Source of the DNA: Azospirillaceae bacterium | Lineage (GTDB): Bacteria; Pseudomonadota; Alphaproteobacteria; Azospirillales; Azospirillaceae | NCBI GenBank assembly: GCA_031291675.1 | Contig: JARLIO010000022.1 | Location: 1-64,000 of the forward strand | DNA: 64,000 nt | Reading direction: 5' to 3' | Shown: positions 21,672 through 30,378 of the stretch, in pieces | How the letters are laid out: every line of letters begins with the position of its first letter | How positions within the stretch are numbered: the first letter of the stretch is position 1 | Notes under the pieces: model-generated | Told to the model about the DNA's origin: nothing | Databases searched by the model: none | Seen by the model: the letters and a program-made list of their open reading frames with translations, nothing else | Made by a program: the position numbers and the translations under genes

Positions 21672-22027
21672 CACCAGTCTGCGGCGCGCTTGACGCATCG
21701 CGGATCAAGGGGTGGTTGGTTTGACATAAGTTCACGCGATCGGCCTTGATGGATCGCGCGTTATCGCCCCGCCTGCCGTGCACCGCATTGGTGCGCAGCA
21801 GGTCGGTGCGGCCAGGGGCAGGGGGGTGCAACCGCAAGGTTGTGCTCCTTTGCTGCTTTCGGCGCCTGTCTTCGCCGCTGCGGATCGGCGGCATTTTCGC
21901 CATTCTGGGCTTTGTCGGCGTGACAAAGTCGTGCAGCACAGGTCCGTTTGTGACGGTTGTGAGCCAGCCGGCGGCGACCGCGTCTTTTTGTTTGACCCGG
22001 TGTAAGCAGTTGTGATTCCCTCTGTTC
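21672..22027. other. 356-bp gap between eno and ftsB, with stacked hairpins
   Basis: No protein gene is supported. The stretch contains an inverted repeat CGCGATC/GATCGCG at 21735-21758, a GCACC/GGTGC hairpin at 21780-21794, and an eight-base stem with a GCAA tetraloop at 21826-21845. These could be terminator and leader structures or a small RNA; none could be assigned to a family. Confidence 0.4.
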
Positions 22028-22417
22028 ATGATGTTGATCGGAACATTTCGGCATTTCTTGGTGTATGGCGGCCGCCTGGTCTTGGTGCCAGTGATCGGTG
22101 CCTGTGTGGTTGGCTATTTTGCTTATCACGCGATCCAGGGTGACCGGGGCCTGATCGCGCTGGGCCATGTGCAAAACCAGATCGACCAGGCGAAGGCGGT
22201 GCTGGCGCAAGTGCGCGGCGAACGCGAGCGGCTGGAGAACGAGACGTCGCTACTGCGCCCCGATCATCTTGATGGCGATATGCTGGATGAGCGCGCCCGC
22301 GCCGTGCTGAACTACAGCCACCCCGATGATCTGGTCTTGATGTACAAGGCAAACCCCGACGGCAGCGCGGCGTCCGCGGATCGTGCCGCGCCGGCGCTCC
22401 TGCCCAACAAGAAGTGA
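22028..22417 (+). CDS. ftsB: FtsB/DivIC-type septum formation initiator
   Basis: A 129-residue bitopic membrane protein. A short cytoplasmic N-terminus and one transmembrane helix (about residues 15-35) are followed by a coiled-coil periplasmic segment, with heptads through HVQNQIDQAKAVLAQVRGERERLENETSLL. A conserved-type stretch LDERARAVLNYSHPDDLV follows, and then a disordered tail. Such proteins bridge FtsL and FtsQ in the divisome. The position between eno and pdhA is usual in alphaproteobacteria. The second ATG at 22031 may be the real start. Confidence 0.85.
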   Translation: MMLIGTFRHFLVYGGRLVLVPVIGACVVGYFAYHAIQGDRGLIALGHVQNQIDQAKAVLAQVRGERERLENETSLLRPDHLDGDMLDERARAVLNYSHPDDLVLMYKANPDGSAASADRAAPALLPNKK

Positions 22418-22428
22418 TTTCAAAGGGA

Positions 22429-22447
22429 TTAACCAGATTTTGGTTAA
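22429..22447. promoter_or_regulatory. Palindrome upstream of the pyruvate dehydrogenase operon
   Basis: TTAACCA and TGGTTAA are perfect inverted seven-base arms separated by GATTT. It is AT-rich, lies 11 bases after the ftsB stop and about 130 bases before the pdhA start. It may be an operator for pdh genes or a 3' hairpin of ftsB; no T run supports termination. Confidence 0.35.
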
Positions 22448-22577
22448 CACGAAATAGCCCATACAATCCAATAAGTTAGCGAAGCTCCCTTGCAAAGTTC
22501 GAAGCACTGGTCTAGCTCTAGCAGGGTGGCCGGTGCCGTTGCGCGTCGGGCCCTAACCCACCGAAAGGGAGGACATA

Positions 22578-23588
22578 TTGGCTATCGCTAAGCGCCGGAC
22601 CAAAACGGAGGCCGAGCCCGCTCCACTGCCATCCGCGGACGAATTGCTGACATACTACAAACGCATGTTGTTGATTCGGCGGTTTGAGGAGAAGGCCGGG
22701 CAGTTGTATGGGATGGGGCTGGTCGGCGGGTTCTGCCACCTCTATATCGGCCAGGAAGCCGTCGTTGTCGGGATCCAGGCCGCTCAGATCGCTGTCGATA
22801 GCGTGATCACCAGCTATCGCGATCATGGCCATATGCTGGCCTGCGGCATGGACCCCAAAGGGGTCATGGCGGAACTGACCGGTCGGCGCGGCGGCTATTC
22901 CCGCGGCAAGGGCGGTTCGATGCACATGTTCAGCCAGGAGAAACATTTCTTCGGCGGCCACGGCATCGTCGGGGCGCAGGTTCCGTTGGGCACCGGGCTG
23001 GCCTTCGGCCACCGCTACCGCAAGGATGGCGGCGTCTGTGTCTGCTATCTGGGGGATGGCGCGGTCAATCAGGGCCAGGTCTATGAGAGCTTCAACATGG
23101 CAGCGCTGTGGAAGCTGCCGGTTATCTATGTGATCGAGAACAACAAATACGCGATGGGAACCGCCCAGGAACGGTCCAGCGCGGGCGAATTGTCCCAGCG
23201 CGGTCAAGCCTATGGCATTCCCGGGTCGGCGGTTGACGGCATGAACGTGCTGTCGGTTCATGAGGCTGCGGAAGAGGCCCTGGCCCATGCCCGCGACGGC
23301 AACGGTCCCGTGATCCTGGAAATGAAGACCTATCGCTATCGTGGCCACTCGATGTCCGATCCGGCCAAGTATCGGACGAAGGAGGAGGTCAACAAGATGC
23401 GTCAGGAACAGGATCCGATTGATAATTTAAAGAAATTGATCCTGGAGCGCGGCCTGGCCGACGAGGAGCTTTTCAAGACAATCGACCGGGACGTCAAAGC
23501 CGTGGTCACCGAGGCGACGGAGTTTGCACAGCAGAGCCCGGAGCCGGATCCATCGGAACTGTGGACCGACATTCTGCTGGACGCCTGA
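22578..23588 (+). CDS. pdhA: Pyruvate dehydrogenase E1 component, alpha subunit
   Basis: The 336-residue thiamine diphosphate-binding alpha chain of a heterotetrameric E1. It shows LIRRFEEKAGQLYGMGLVGG, IVGAQVPLGTGLAFGH, the ThDP motif GDGAVNQGQVYESFNMA ending in NN (VIENNKYAMGT), and the phosphorylation-loop-like YRYRGHSMSDPAKYR. The start is TTG at 22578, supported by AGGGAGGA five bases upstream; no in-frame ATG or GTG is as well placed. E1 decarboxylates pyruvate and reductively acetylates the lipoyl groups of E2. It is the first gene of pdhA-pdhB-pdhC-lpdA. Confidence 0.95.
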   Translation: MAIAKRRTKTEAEPAPLPSADELLTYYKRMLLIRRFEEKAGQLYGMGLVGGFCHLYIGQEAVVVGIQAAQIAVDSVITSYRDHGHMLACGMDPKGVMAELTGRRGGYSRGKGGSMHMFSQEKHFFGGHGIVGAQVPLGTGLAFGHRYRKDGGVCVCYLGDGAVNQGQVYESFNMAALWKLPVIYVIENNKYAMGTAQERSSAGELSQRGQAYGIPGSAVDGMNVLSVHEAAEEALAHARDGNGPVILEMKTYRYRGHSMSDPAKYRTKEEVNKMRQEQDPIDNLKKLILERGLADEELFKTIDRDVKAVVTEATEFAQQSPEPDPSELWTDILLDA

Positions 23589-23619
23589 TCACTTCCTTCG
23601 ACCGGCGATGACGAGGCAC

Positions 23620-23642
23620 CCCCGCAAACAGGATTTGCGGGG
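23620..23642 (+). other. Hairpin inside the pdh operon (pdhA-pdhB)
   Basis: CCCCGCAAA and TTTGCGGGG form a perfect nine-base stem with a five-base loop, 32 bases after pdhA in a 143-base gap. There is no T run. It may set relative amounts of E1 alpha and the downstream subunits. Confidence 0.45.
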
Positions 23643-23731
23643 CGCCGGGGCGGCCCAAGCCGACACCGGCAGCACGCCCCCGTCGCTGGCAATGACCTGC
23701 AAAGGTCAACGAGATTCCCGGAGAGGATGTC

Positions 23732-25102
23732 ATGCCCATCGATATTCTGATGCCGGCATTGTCGCCGACAATGACCGAAGGCAAACTGGCCAAATGGCTC
23801 AAGCACGAGGGCGACACCGTCAAGGCTGGTGACGTGGTCGCGGAGATTGAGACCGACAAGGCGACCATGGAGGTCGAGGCCGTCGACGAGGGAACCGTGG
23901 CGGCAATTCTGGTGCCCGAAGGCACCGAAGGCGTCGCGGTCAATACGGTCATCGCCCGCCTGACCGGCGAAGGCGAGGTGGCCGGGACCGCGGCAGCGCC
24001 GGCGGTCACGGTGGCGCCCGTGGCCGCACCGATCGCGGCGACGGCTCCGGCGCCGGTCGCGATGGTCGCGGACCCGACGCCGCCGCCGGCCAGCGACGAG
24101 GACCGGTTCTTCGCCAAGACGGTCAAAGTGACGGTTCGCGAGGCGTTACGCGATGCGATGGCCGAGGAAATGCGACGTGACCCGTCGGTTTTCCTGATGG
24201 GCGAAGAGGTCGCGCAGTATCAGGGTGCCTACAAGGTCAGCCAGGGGCTGTTGCAGGAATTCGGCCCGGACCGGGTCATCGATACCCCGATCACGGAGTA
24301 TGGCTTCACCGGCCTGGGTGTCGGCGCCGCGTTCCAAGGGCTGCGCCCGATCATCGAATTCATGACCTTCAATTTCGCCCTCCAGGCGATTGACCACATC
24401 ATCAATTCGGCTGCCAAGACCCGCTACATGTCGGGTGGCCAGATGGCCGCGCCGATCGTGTTCCGCGGTCCCAACGGCCCCGCCTCGCGGGTCGCCGCGC
24501 AGCATTCGCAATGTTTCGCGAGCTGGTACGCCCATGTTCCCGGGCTGAAGGTCGTCGCGCCCTACAGCGCGGCGGATGCCAAGGGCCTGCTGAAATCGGC
24601 GATCCGCGATCCCAACCCGGTGATCTTCCTCGAAAACGAGATGCTGTACGGCCACACGTTCGACGTTCCGGAAGACCCGGACTTCATCGTGCCGATCGGG
24701 CGGGCCAAGGTGGTGCGTGCCGGGACCGACGTGACAATCGTCGGCTTCTCATTGGTGGTTGGTCACGCGCTGAAGGCCGCGGAGTTGCTGGCCGCGCAGG
24801 GGATCAGCGCCGAGGTGATCGATCTGCGGACCATTCGCCCCCTGGACACCGCGACCATCGTCGCCAGCATCCGCAAGACCAATCGCCTGGTCACGGTGGA
24901 GGAGGGCTGGCCGTTTGCCGGCATCGGTTCCGAACTGGCCGCGGTCGCGATGGAACAGGCGTTCGATGACCTCGACGCGCCGGTGGTTCGGGTCCATGGC
25001 GCCGACACGCCGATGCCTTATGCCGCAAACCTGGAAAAGCTGGCACTGCCGACGCCCGATCACATCGTCGAGGCCGCCAAATCGGTTTGCTACCGCAAAT
25101 GA
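23732..25102 (+). CDS. pdhB: Pyruvate dehydrogenase E1 component, beta subunit with N-terminal lipoyl domain
   Basis: The 456-residue protein is a fusion. A biotinyl/lipoyl domain (residues 1-80, lipoyl-lysine Lys 43 in [11 protein letters not shown]) is followed by an Ala/Pro linker to about 125 and a transketolase-like E1 beta domain ([57 protein letters not shown]). The C-terminal transketolase domain ends with [13 protein letters not shown]. Lipoyl-bearing E1 beta chains are known in alphaproteobacteria. The lipoyl part is almost the same as that of pdhC, also at DNA level. The start has GGAGAGG upstream. Confidence 0.95.
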   Translation: MPIDILMPALSPTMTEGKLAKWLKHEGDTVKAGDVVAEIETDKATMEVEAVDEGTVAAILVPEGTEGVAVNTVIARLTGEGEVAGTAAAPAVTVAPVAAPIAATAPAPVAMVADPTPPPASDEDRFFAKTVKVTVREALRDAMAEEMRRDPSVFLMGEEVAQYQGAYKVSQGLLQEFGPDRVIDTPITEYGFTGLGVGAAFQGLRPIIEFMTFNFALQAIDHIINSAAKTRYMSGGQMAAPIVFRGPNGPASRVAAQHSQCFASWYAHVPGLKVVAPYSAADAKGLLKSAIRDPNPVIFLENEMLYGHTFDVPEDPDFIVPIGRAKVVRAGTDVTIVGFSLVVGHALKAAELLAAQGISAEVIDLRTIRPLDTATIVASIRKTNRLVTVEEGWPFAGIGSELAAVAMEQAFDDLDAPVVRVHGADTPMPYAANLEKLALPTPDHIVEAAKSVCYRK

Positions 25103-25162
25103 CCGGGATTGACCGGTCCTGTCGCCACGGCGGCGGGCCGGGAACCTGCGTCCAGGGGGATT

Positions 25163-26491
25163 ATGATGCCGATTGAAATTCTGATGCCCGCATTGTCGCC
25201 GACAATGACCGAGGGCACGCTGAGCAAATGGCTTAAGAAGGAAGGCGACGCGATCAAGTCCGGTGACGCGATCGCCGAAATCGAAACCGACAAGGCGACG
25301 ATGGAGGTCGAGGCCACCGACGACGGCAGCCTGGGCAAGATCCTGGTGGCCGAGGGCACGGCCGGGGTCGCGGTCAATCAACCGATCGCGCTGCTGTTGG
25401 CCGAAGGTGAATCCGCCGAGGCCCTGAATCGGCCCATCGCGGTGGCAACCCCGGTACCGGCCGCCGCGGGCGTGGCACCCGCCGCAGCACCGGTGGCCGT
25501 CGCCGCGGTCGCGGCACCGGCGGTCGTCGCCCCGACCACGGGGCGGGTGTATGCCAGCCCGCTGGCCCGGCGCATCGCCGCGAGCAACGGGCTCGATCTG
25601 GCGACGATCGTGGGCAGTGGTCCGCGGGGCCGGATCGTCAAGCATGATGTCGAGCTCGCCTTGACGGCGCCGCGACCGGCGGCGAAGGTGGAAACGCTTG
25701 CCGCGGTCGCAGCACCCGTGGCCGCCGCGGTTGTCGCCGCGGCACCGCCAGCGGCGGTCAAGGCCGCAGCCGGCATTGACGCCCGCAGCTTCTCGGACAA
25801 GGTCGGCCTGCGTTATACCGCGGTTGCCAACAGCGGCATGCGCAAGACCATCGCCCGCCGCCTCAGCGAGGCCAAGCAGACCATCCCGCATTTCTATTTG
25901 ACGATTGATTGTCAACTGGATGCCTTGCTGAAGGTCCGCGCTGACCTCAACAGTCGCAGCGATGCCTACAAGCTGTCGGTCAACGACTTCGTCATCCGCG
26001 CCGCCGCTCTGGCGCTGCGCAAGGTTCCCGCGGCCAATGCGGCGTGGAGCGATGACGCAATCCTGCTCTATGACCAGGTCGATGTCTCGGTCGCGGTCGC
26101 GACCCCGGCCGGGCTGATCACGCCGATCATCAAGAATACCGACCACAAGGGCCTGGCTTCGATCTCGTCGGAGATGAAGGAACTTGCCAAGCGGGCCCGT
26201 GACGGCAAGCTGAAGCCCGAGGAATTCCAGGGCGGTACCTTCTCGATTTCGAATCTGGGCATGTTCGGTGTCCGCGAATTTGCCGCGATCATCAATCCGC
26301 CGCAAGGCTGCATCCTGGCTGTTGGTGCCGGCGAACAGCGCCCCGTGGTCAAGGAAGGCGCCCTGGCCGTTGCCACGGTGATGAGCTGCACCTTGTCGGT
26401 TGATCATCGTGTCGTCGATGGCGCGGTCGGCGCCGAATTTCTGGCGGCATTCAAGAAGCTGGTCGAAGACCCGCTGACGATGTTGCTGTGA
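25163..26491 (+). CDS. pdhC: Dihydrolipoamide acetyltransferase (pyruvate dehydrogenase E2)
   Basis: The 442-residue E2 core enzyme transfers acetyl from dihydrolipoamide to CoA. Domain order: lipoyl domain (1-80, Lys 44 in [11 protein letters not shown]), Ala/Pro linker, peripheral subunit-binding domain at about 130-165 ([16 protein letters not shown]...[12 protein letters not shown]), a second Ala/Val-rich linker, and the catalytic CAT domain ([20 protein letters not shown] to the end) with the active-site [20 protein letters not shown] precedes the double ATG; 25166 is an equally possible start. Confidence 0.96.
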   Translation: MMPIEILMPALSPTMTEGTLSKWLKKEGDAIKSGDAIAEIETDKATMEVEATDDGSLGKILVAEGTAGVAVNQPIALLLAEGESAEALNRPIAVATPVPAAAGVAPAAAPVAVAAVAAPAVVAPTTGRVYASPLARRIAASNGLDLATIVGSGPRGRIVKHDVELALTAPRPAAKVETLAAVAAPVAAAVVAAAPPAAVKAAAGIDARSFSDKVGLRYTAVANSGMRKTIARRLSEAKQTIPHFYLTIDCQLDALLKVRADLNSRSDAYKLSVNDFVIRAAALALRKVPAANAAWSDDAILLYDQVDVSVAVATPAGLITPIIKNTDHKGLASISSEMKELAKRARDGKLKPEEFQGGTFSISNLGMFGVREFAAIINPPQGCILAVGAGEQRPVVKEGALAVATVMSCTLSVDHRVVDGAVGAEFLAAFKKLVEDPLTMLL

Positions 26492-26507
26492 GGAAGGGAC
26501 AAGGCTG

Positions 26508-27908
26508 ATGGCCGATACGACTTTCGATCTCATCATTCTCGGTGCCGGACCGGGCGGCTATGTCGCAGCGATCCGCGCCGCGCAGCTCGGTCTCAAAACC
26601 GCGATTGTCGAGCGTGAGCATCTGGGGGGGATCTGTCTCAATTGGGGCTGCATTCCGACCAAGGCGTTGCTGCGCTCCGCCGATATCTTCGCCACGATGA
26701 AGCATCTCGGTGATTTTGGCCTGGGCGCCAAGGACATCACGTTCGATCTCGACAAGATCGTTCAACGTTCGCGCAAGGTCGCCAACCAACTGGCGGGCGG
26801 CGTCAAGCATCTGTTGAAGAAGAACAAGGTGACGGTGTTCGACGGCCGTGGCAGCCTGCTCGGCAAGGGCCGGCTGAAGGTTGAAAAGGACGGCCAGCCC
26901 ACGATTGAGCTGACGGGACCGCATATCATCATCGCCACCGGGGCCCGGCCCCGGGTGCTGCCGGGGCTCGAACCCGATGGCCGGCTGATCTGGACGTCGC
27001 GCGAGGCCATGGTGCCCACCATGATGCCCAAGAGCCTGCTGGTCGTCGGCTCCGGCGCGATTGGCATCGAATTCGCCAGCTTCTATCGCACGCTGGGGGC
27101 CGAGGTCACCGTGGTCGAGGTGCTGGATCGGATCCTGCCGGTCGAAGACGCCGAGATCTCGGGCCTGGCGCAGAAGGCCTTTGAAAAGCAGGGGATGAAG
27201 ATCCTGCCTGCGACCACCGTCAAGGCGCTGAAGAAGAATGCCGACAGCGTCACCGCGACGCTGGAGAGCGGGGGCAAGACCCAGGAGCTGACCGTCGACC
27301 GGGTGATCCTGGCCGTTGGCATTGTCGGTAACACCGAGGGGATCGGCCTGGAGAACACCAAGGTCCGGGTTGACCGAACCCATATCCTGGTCGATTCCTA
27401 TCTTCAGACCGACGAACCCGGGGTCTACGCGATCGGCGACATCGTCGGGGCGCCGTGGCTGGCGCACAAGGCCAGCCATGAGGGCGTGATCTGCGTCGAA
27501 AAGATCGCCGGGCTCAAGGATGTCCATCCGCTGAACGTCCTGACGATTCCGGGGTGCACCTATTGCACGCCGCAGATCGCCAGTGTCGGCCTCACCGAGG
27601 CCAAGGCCCGTGAAAACGGCCGTGAGGTCAAGGTCGGCCGCTTCCCGTTCATTGGCAACGGCAAGGCGATCGCGCTGGGTGAACCGGAAGGGCTGGTCAA
27701 GACGGTGTTCGATGCCAAGACCGGCGAGCTGCTCGGCGCCCATATGATCGGCGCCGAGGTCACCGAGTTGATCCAGGGCTATGGTGTTGCCAAGACCCTG
27801 GAAACGACCGAACAGGACCTGATGCATGCCGTGTTCCCGCATCCGACCTTGTCGGAAATGATGCACGAATCCGTCCTTGACGCCTTTGGTCGGGCGATAC
27901 ACTTCTGA
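26508..27908 (+). CDS. lpdA: Dihydrolipoyl dehydrogenase (E3)
   Basis: This 466-residue FAD flavoprotein reoxidises dihydrolipoamide with NAD. The FAD dinucleotide fold GAGPGGYVAAIRAAQLG is at 12-28, and the redox disulfide is Cys 43/Cys 48 in GGICLNWGCIPTKALL. The NAD-binding fold VVGSGAIGIEFASFY is near 180. A FAD-contacting YAIGDIVGAPWLAHKA motif and the C-terminal catalytic His-Glu (HPTLSEMMHE) follow. It begins 16 bases after pdhC. A long palindromic hairpin follows it. Confidence 0.96.
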   Translation: MADTTFDLIILGAGPGGYVAAIRAAQLGLKTAIVEREHLGGICLNWGCIPTKALLRSADIFATMKHLGDFGLGAKDITFDLDKIVQRSRKVANQLAGGVKHLLKKNKVTVFDGRGSLLGKGRLKVEKDGQPTIELTGPHIIIATGARPRVLPGLEPDGRLIWTSREAMVPTMMPKSLLVVGSGAIGIEFASFYRTLGAEVTVVEVLDRILPVEDAEISGLAQKAFEKQGMKILPATTVKALKKNADSVTATLESGGKTQELTVDRVILAVGIVGNTEGIGLENTKVRVDRTHILVDSYLQTDEPGVYAIGDIVGAPWLAHKASHEGVICVEKIAGLKDVHPLNVLTIPGCTYCTPQIASVGLTEAKARENGREVKVGRFPFIGNGKAIALGEPEGLVKTVFDAKTGELLGAHMIGAEVTELIQGYGVAKTLETTEQDLMHAVFPHPTLSEMMHESVLDAFGRAIHF

Positions 27909-27914
27909 TATGGC

Positions 27915-27953
27915 GCCACGGGCCGGCACCGGCCGCCGCTGCCGGCCCGTGGC
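27915..27953 (+). terminator. 14-bp perfect hairpin after lpdA
   Basis: GCCACGGGCCGGCA (27915-27928) and TGCCGGCCCGTGGC (27940-27953) are exact inverted repeats with an 11-base loop, seven bases beyond the lpdA stop. The sequence after it is TCTTGTCGCTTTG, only mildly T-rich. It probably ends or protects the pdh transcript before lipA. Confidence 0.6.
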
Positions 27954-27992
27954 TCTTGTCGCTTTGTGACCGCCCGCAGAAAGTTCTGTCTC

Positions 27993-28943
27993 ATGGAACC
28001 CATCGAAGCCCCGCGTCCCCGGCACCCGGAAAAGGCCCACCGGCCCGACAATCCGGTCAGTCGCAAACCGGACTGGATCCGGGTCAAGGCGCCAACCTCG
28101 CCGGAATATGCCGAGACCCGTGCTCTGATGCGGGGATTGAAGCTGCATACGGTTTGTGAAGAGGCATCCTGCCCCAATATCGGGGAATGCTGGAAGCACA
28201 AGCACGCAACCTTCATGATTCTGGGGGCGATCTGCACCCGGGCTTGCGCCTTTTGTAACGTCGCCACGGGAAAGCCGTTGCCGGTCGATCCGCTGGAGCC
28301 ACAGCATATCGCCGAGGCCGTCGCCAAAATGGGCCTGGCCCATGTCGTGATCACCTCGGTCGACCGGGATGATCTTGAAGATGGCGGCGCGGATCAGTTT
28401 GTGCGGACGATCGCGGCGATCCGCGCCGGCTCGCCCACGACCACGATCGAAATCCTGACCCCCGATTTCATGAAGAAGCCGGGCATGGTCGACCGGGTCG
28501 TCGCGGCGCAGCCGGACGTCTTTAACCATAATCTTGAGACGGTGCCGCGGCTATATCCGACGATCCGCCCCGGGGCCCGCTATTTCACCTCGCTGGCGCT
28601 CTTGTCCCGGGTCAAGGAAAATGACCCGTCGCGGTTCACGAAATCCGGTCTGATGGTGGGCTTGGGCGAGACCAAGGAGGAAATCTTGCAGGTCATGGAC
28701 GATCTGCGTGCCGCCGGGGTTGATTTCCTGACGATCGGGCAATATTTGCAGCCGACGGTCAAGCACGCCGCTGTCGACCGTTTCGTTCCACCCGATGAGT
28801 TCGAAAGCTATGCGCGGCACGCCAGGGCCAAGGGGTTCCTGATGGTGTCGGCATCGCCCCTGACCCGGTCGAGCTATTTCGCCGGTGACGATTTCGTCAA
28901 ACTGCGCGCCGCGCGTCAGCTGCAAATGTCTGCCGCGGGCTGA
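27993..28943 (+). CDS. lipA: Lipoyl synthase
   Basis: The 316-residue radical SAM enzyme inserts two sulfurs into protein-bound octanoyl groups to make lipoyl cofactors, needed by the pdhB and pdhC lipoyl domains next door. Both iron-sulfur sites are visible: the auxiliary cluster cysteines in [12 protein letters not shown] and the radical [11 protein letters not shown]. Motif [11 protein letters not shown] near the start is typical of alphaproteobacteria. The ATG at 27993 is preferred to a GTG at 27966 because it gives the usual N-terminus, although its ribosome binding site is weak. Confidence 0.95.
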   Translation: MEPIEAPRPRHPEKAHRPDNPVSRKPDWIRVKAPTSPEYAETRALMRGLKLHTVCEEASCPNIGECWKHKHATFMILGAICTRACAFCNVATGKPLPVDPLEPQHIAEAVAKMGLAHVVITSVDRDDLEDGGADQFVRTIAAIRAGSPTTTIEILTPDFMKKPGMVDRVVAAQPDVFNHNLETVPRLYPTIRPGARYFTSLALLSRVKENDPSRFTKSGLMVGLGETKEEILQVMDDLRAAGVDFLTIGQYLQPTVKHAAVDRFVPPDEFESYARHARAKGFLMVSASPLTRSSYFAGDDFVKLRAARQLQMSAAG

Positions 28944-28957
28944 GAGCTTATTGCACA

Positions 28958-29422
28958 ATGCCGACCCACGCCGAAAAGCGGTTGCTGCCCTACACCCCAG
29001 ACCAGATGTACGCGCTGGTCGCTGATATTGAGAAATATCCGGAATTCCTGCCGTGGTGCCTCGCCGCGCGGATTCGGCGCCGCGAAGAGAACAATATTGT
29101 TGCCGACCTGATCATCGGCTTCAAGATGGTGCGGGAGCGCTTCACCTCGAAGGTAATTCTGGGTGACCATCGGATCGACGTGTCCTACACCGAGGGACCG
29201 TTTCAATACCTTAACAATCACTGGATCTTTGACCCGGCGCCCGAAGGGTGTCGGGTCGATTTTTTCGTGGATTTCGAGTTCCGCTCCAAGATTCTTCAGA
29301 AAATCATGGGCGTTCTGTTTGGCGAGGCCGTGCGGCGCATGGTGGCCGCCTTTGAAGGCCGGGCGCTCGCCCTCTACGGACCGTCAAAGATCATAAATCC
29401 CGAAGCCCGTACGGTCGGATAA
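28958..29422 (+). CDS. Coq10/RatA-type START-like (polyketide cyclase) protein
   Basis: A 154-residue SRPBCC-fold protein. The opening AEKRLLPYTPDQMYALVADIEKYPEFLPW is the diagnostic signature, followed by TSKVILGDHRIDVSYTEGPF and a C-terminal helix (MVAAFEGRALALYG). Members are homologues of mitochondrial Coq10, a ubiquinone-binding protein, and of E. coli RatA. The ubiquinone role is the likelier one in alphaproteobacteria. It begins 14 bases after lipA. In many relatives cinA is close by; here it is about 8.2 kb away. Confidence 0.9.
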   Translation: MPTHAEKRLLPYTPDQMYALVADIEKYPEFLPWCLAARIRRREENNIVADLIIGFKMVRERFTSKVILGDHRIDVSYTEGPFQYLNNHWIFDPAPEGCRVDFFVDFEFRSKILQKIMGVLFGEAVRRMVAAFEGRALALYGPSKIINPEARTVG

Positions 29423-29433
29423 GCAACCGGCGA

Positions 29434-30378
29434 TCAGACCGCCACGGCATCGGATCGGTGGGTCACTGTCTGATCGTTTCCGGCGATACAATTGCGGCCG
29501 GCGGCCTTGGCCCGATAGAGCTGTTGATCGGCCAGGGTGAGCAGTGTCGACGGCGTGCTGGCGATCGTGCACCGGACTGTGGCAACCCCGAGGCTGATCG
29601 TCAGATAGGGAACGACCGGGGATCGCTTGTGCGGAATAGCCAGGGCCGCGATCGCCTGCTGCAGCTTCCTGGCAACGACCATCGCGCCCGCCGTGTCGGT
29701 GTTTGGCAAGATGCAGGCGAATTCCTCACCGCCATAGCGTGCTCCCAGATCGGTGGAGCGTTCGATCGCCCCCAGAATGGCGTGGCCAATGCTCCACAGG
29801 CCGTAATCGCCGGCCGGGTGGCCATAGGTGTCGTTGAACGATTTGAAATGATCGACGTCGGCCATGACCAATGACAGCAAGCCGTTGCTCCGGACCAGCC
29901 GATGGTACGCGGTGCGCAAGGTATCGTCGAAATGGCGCCGGTTGGCCAGACCGGTCAGCCCATCGGTCGTCGCCAGGCGGGTCAACTGATCGCGTGCGCG
30001 CTTCAGTTCGATATGATTGCGCACCCGGGCCCTCAGCACCGGGGGGCTGATCGGCTTGGTGATATAATCCATCGCCCCGAGTTCGAAGCCACGGAGCTCG
30101 GCGGTGACGTCGGCTTGAGCGGTGACGAAGATCACCGGGATGTCGGCGGTATCGTTGCGCTGCTTCAATCGGGCGCAGACATCATAACCGTCCTGTGTCG
30201 GCATCATGACATCAAGCAGGATCAGGTCGGGAAGCAATGTCTCGGCCAGGGCCAGGGCGTGGTCGCCATCGGTGGCAAACACGACGTCATAGTCGTCGTC
30301 CAGCACCTCGGCCAGAATTTCGATGTTCGAGGGTTCGTCATCGACGACCAGGATCAGCGGTTCCCGATCACGATTCAT
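29434..30378 (-). CDS. Response regulator with GGDEF output (diguanylate cyclase)
   Basis: The 314-residue protein has a receiver domain (about 8-125, Asp 56 in LILLDVMMPTQDG, Lys in YITKPIS) and a GGDEF domain (about 135-300). The active-site loop is intact as GGEEF at 216-220. The product-inhibition I-site RSTD lies at 207-210, five residues before it. It should make cyclic di-GMP from GTP when phosphorylated. Its ATG overlaps the end of the hybrid kinase gene by 11 bases, so it is very likely the phosphorylation target of that kinase. The end is 11 bases from the convergent coq10-like gene. Confidence 0.92.
   Translation of the reverse strand: MNRDREPLILVVDDEPSNIEILAEVLDDDYDVVFATDGDHALALAETLLPDLILLDVMMPTQDGYDVCARLKQRNDTADIPVIFVTAQADVTAELRGFELGAMDYITKPISPPVLRARVRNHIELKRARDQLTRLATTDGLTGLANRRHFDDTLRTAYHRLVRSNGLLSLVMADVDHFKSFNDTYGHPAGDYGLWSIGHAILGAIERSTDLGARYGGEEFACILPNTDTAGAMVVARKLQQAIAALAIPHKRSPVVPYLTISLGVATVRCTIASTPSTLLTLADQQLYRAKAAGRNCIAGNDQTVTHRSDAVAV

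Noticed and set aside
21775-21860. SRP (4.5S) RNA between eno and ftsB
   Set aside because: Neither strand has the conserved GGAAGG-AGCAGCC apical motif, despite superficially similar hairpins.
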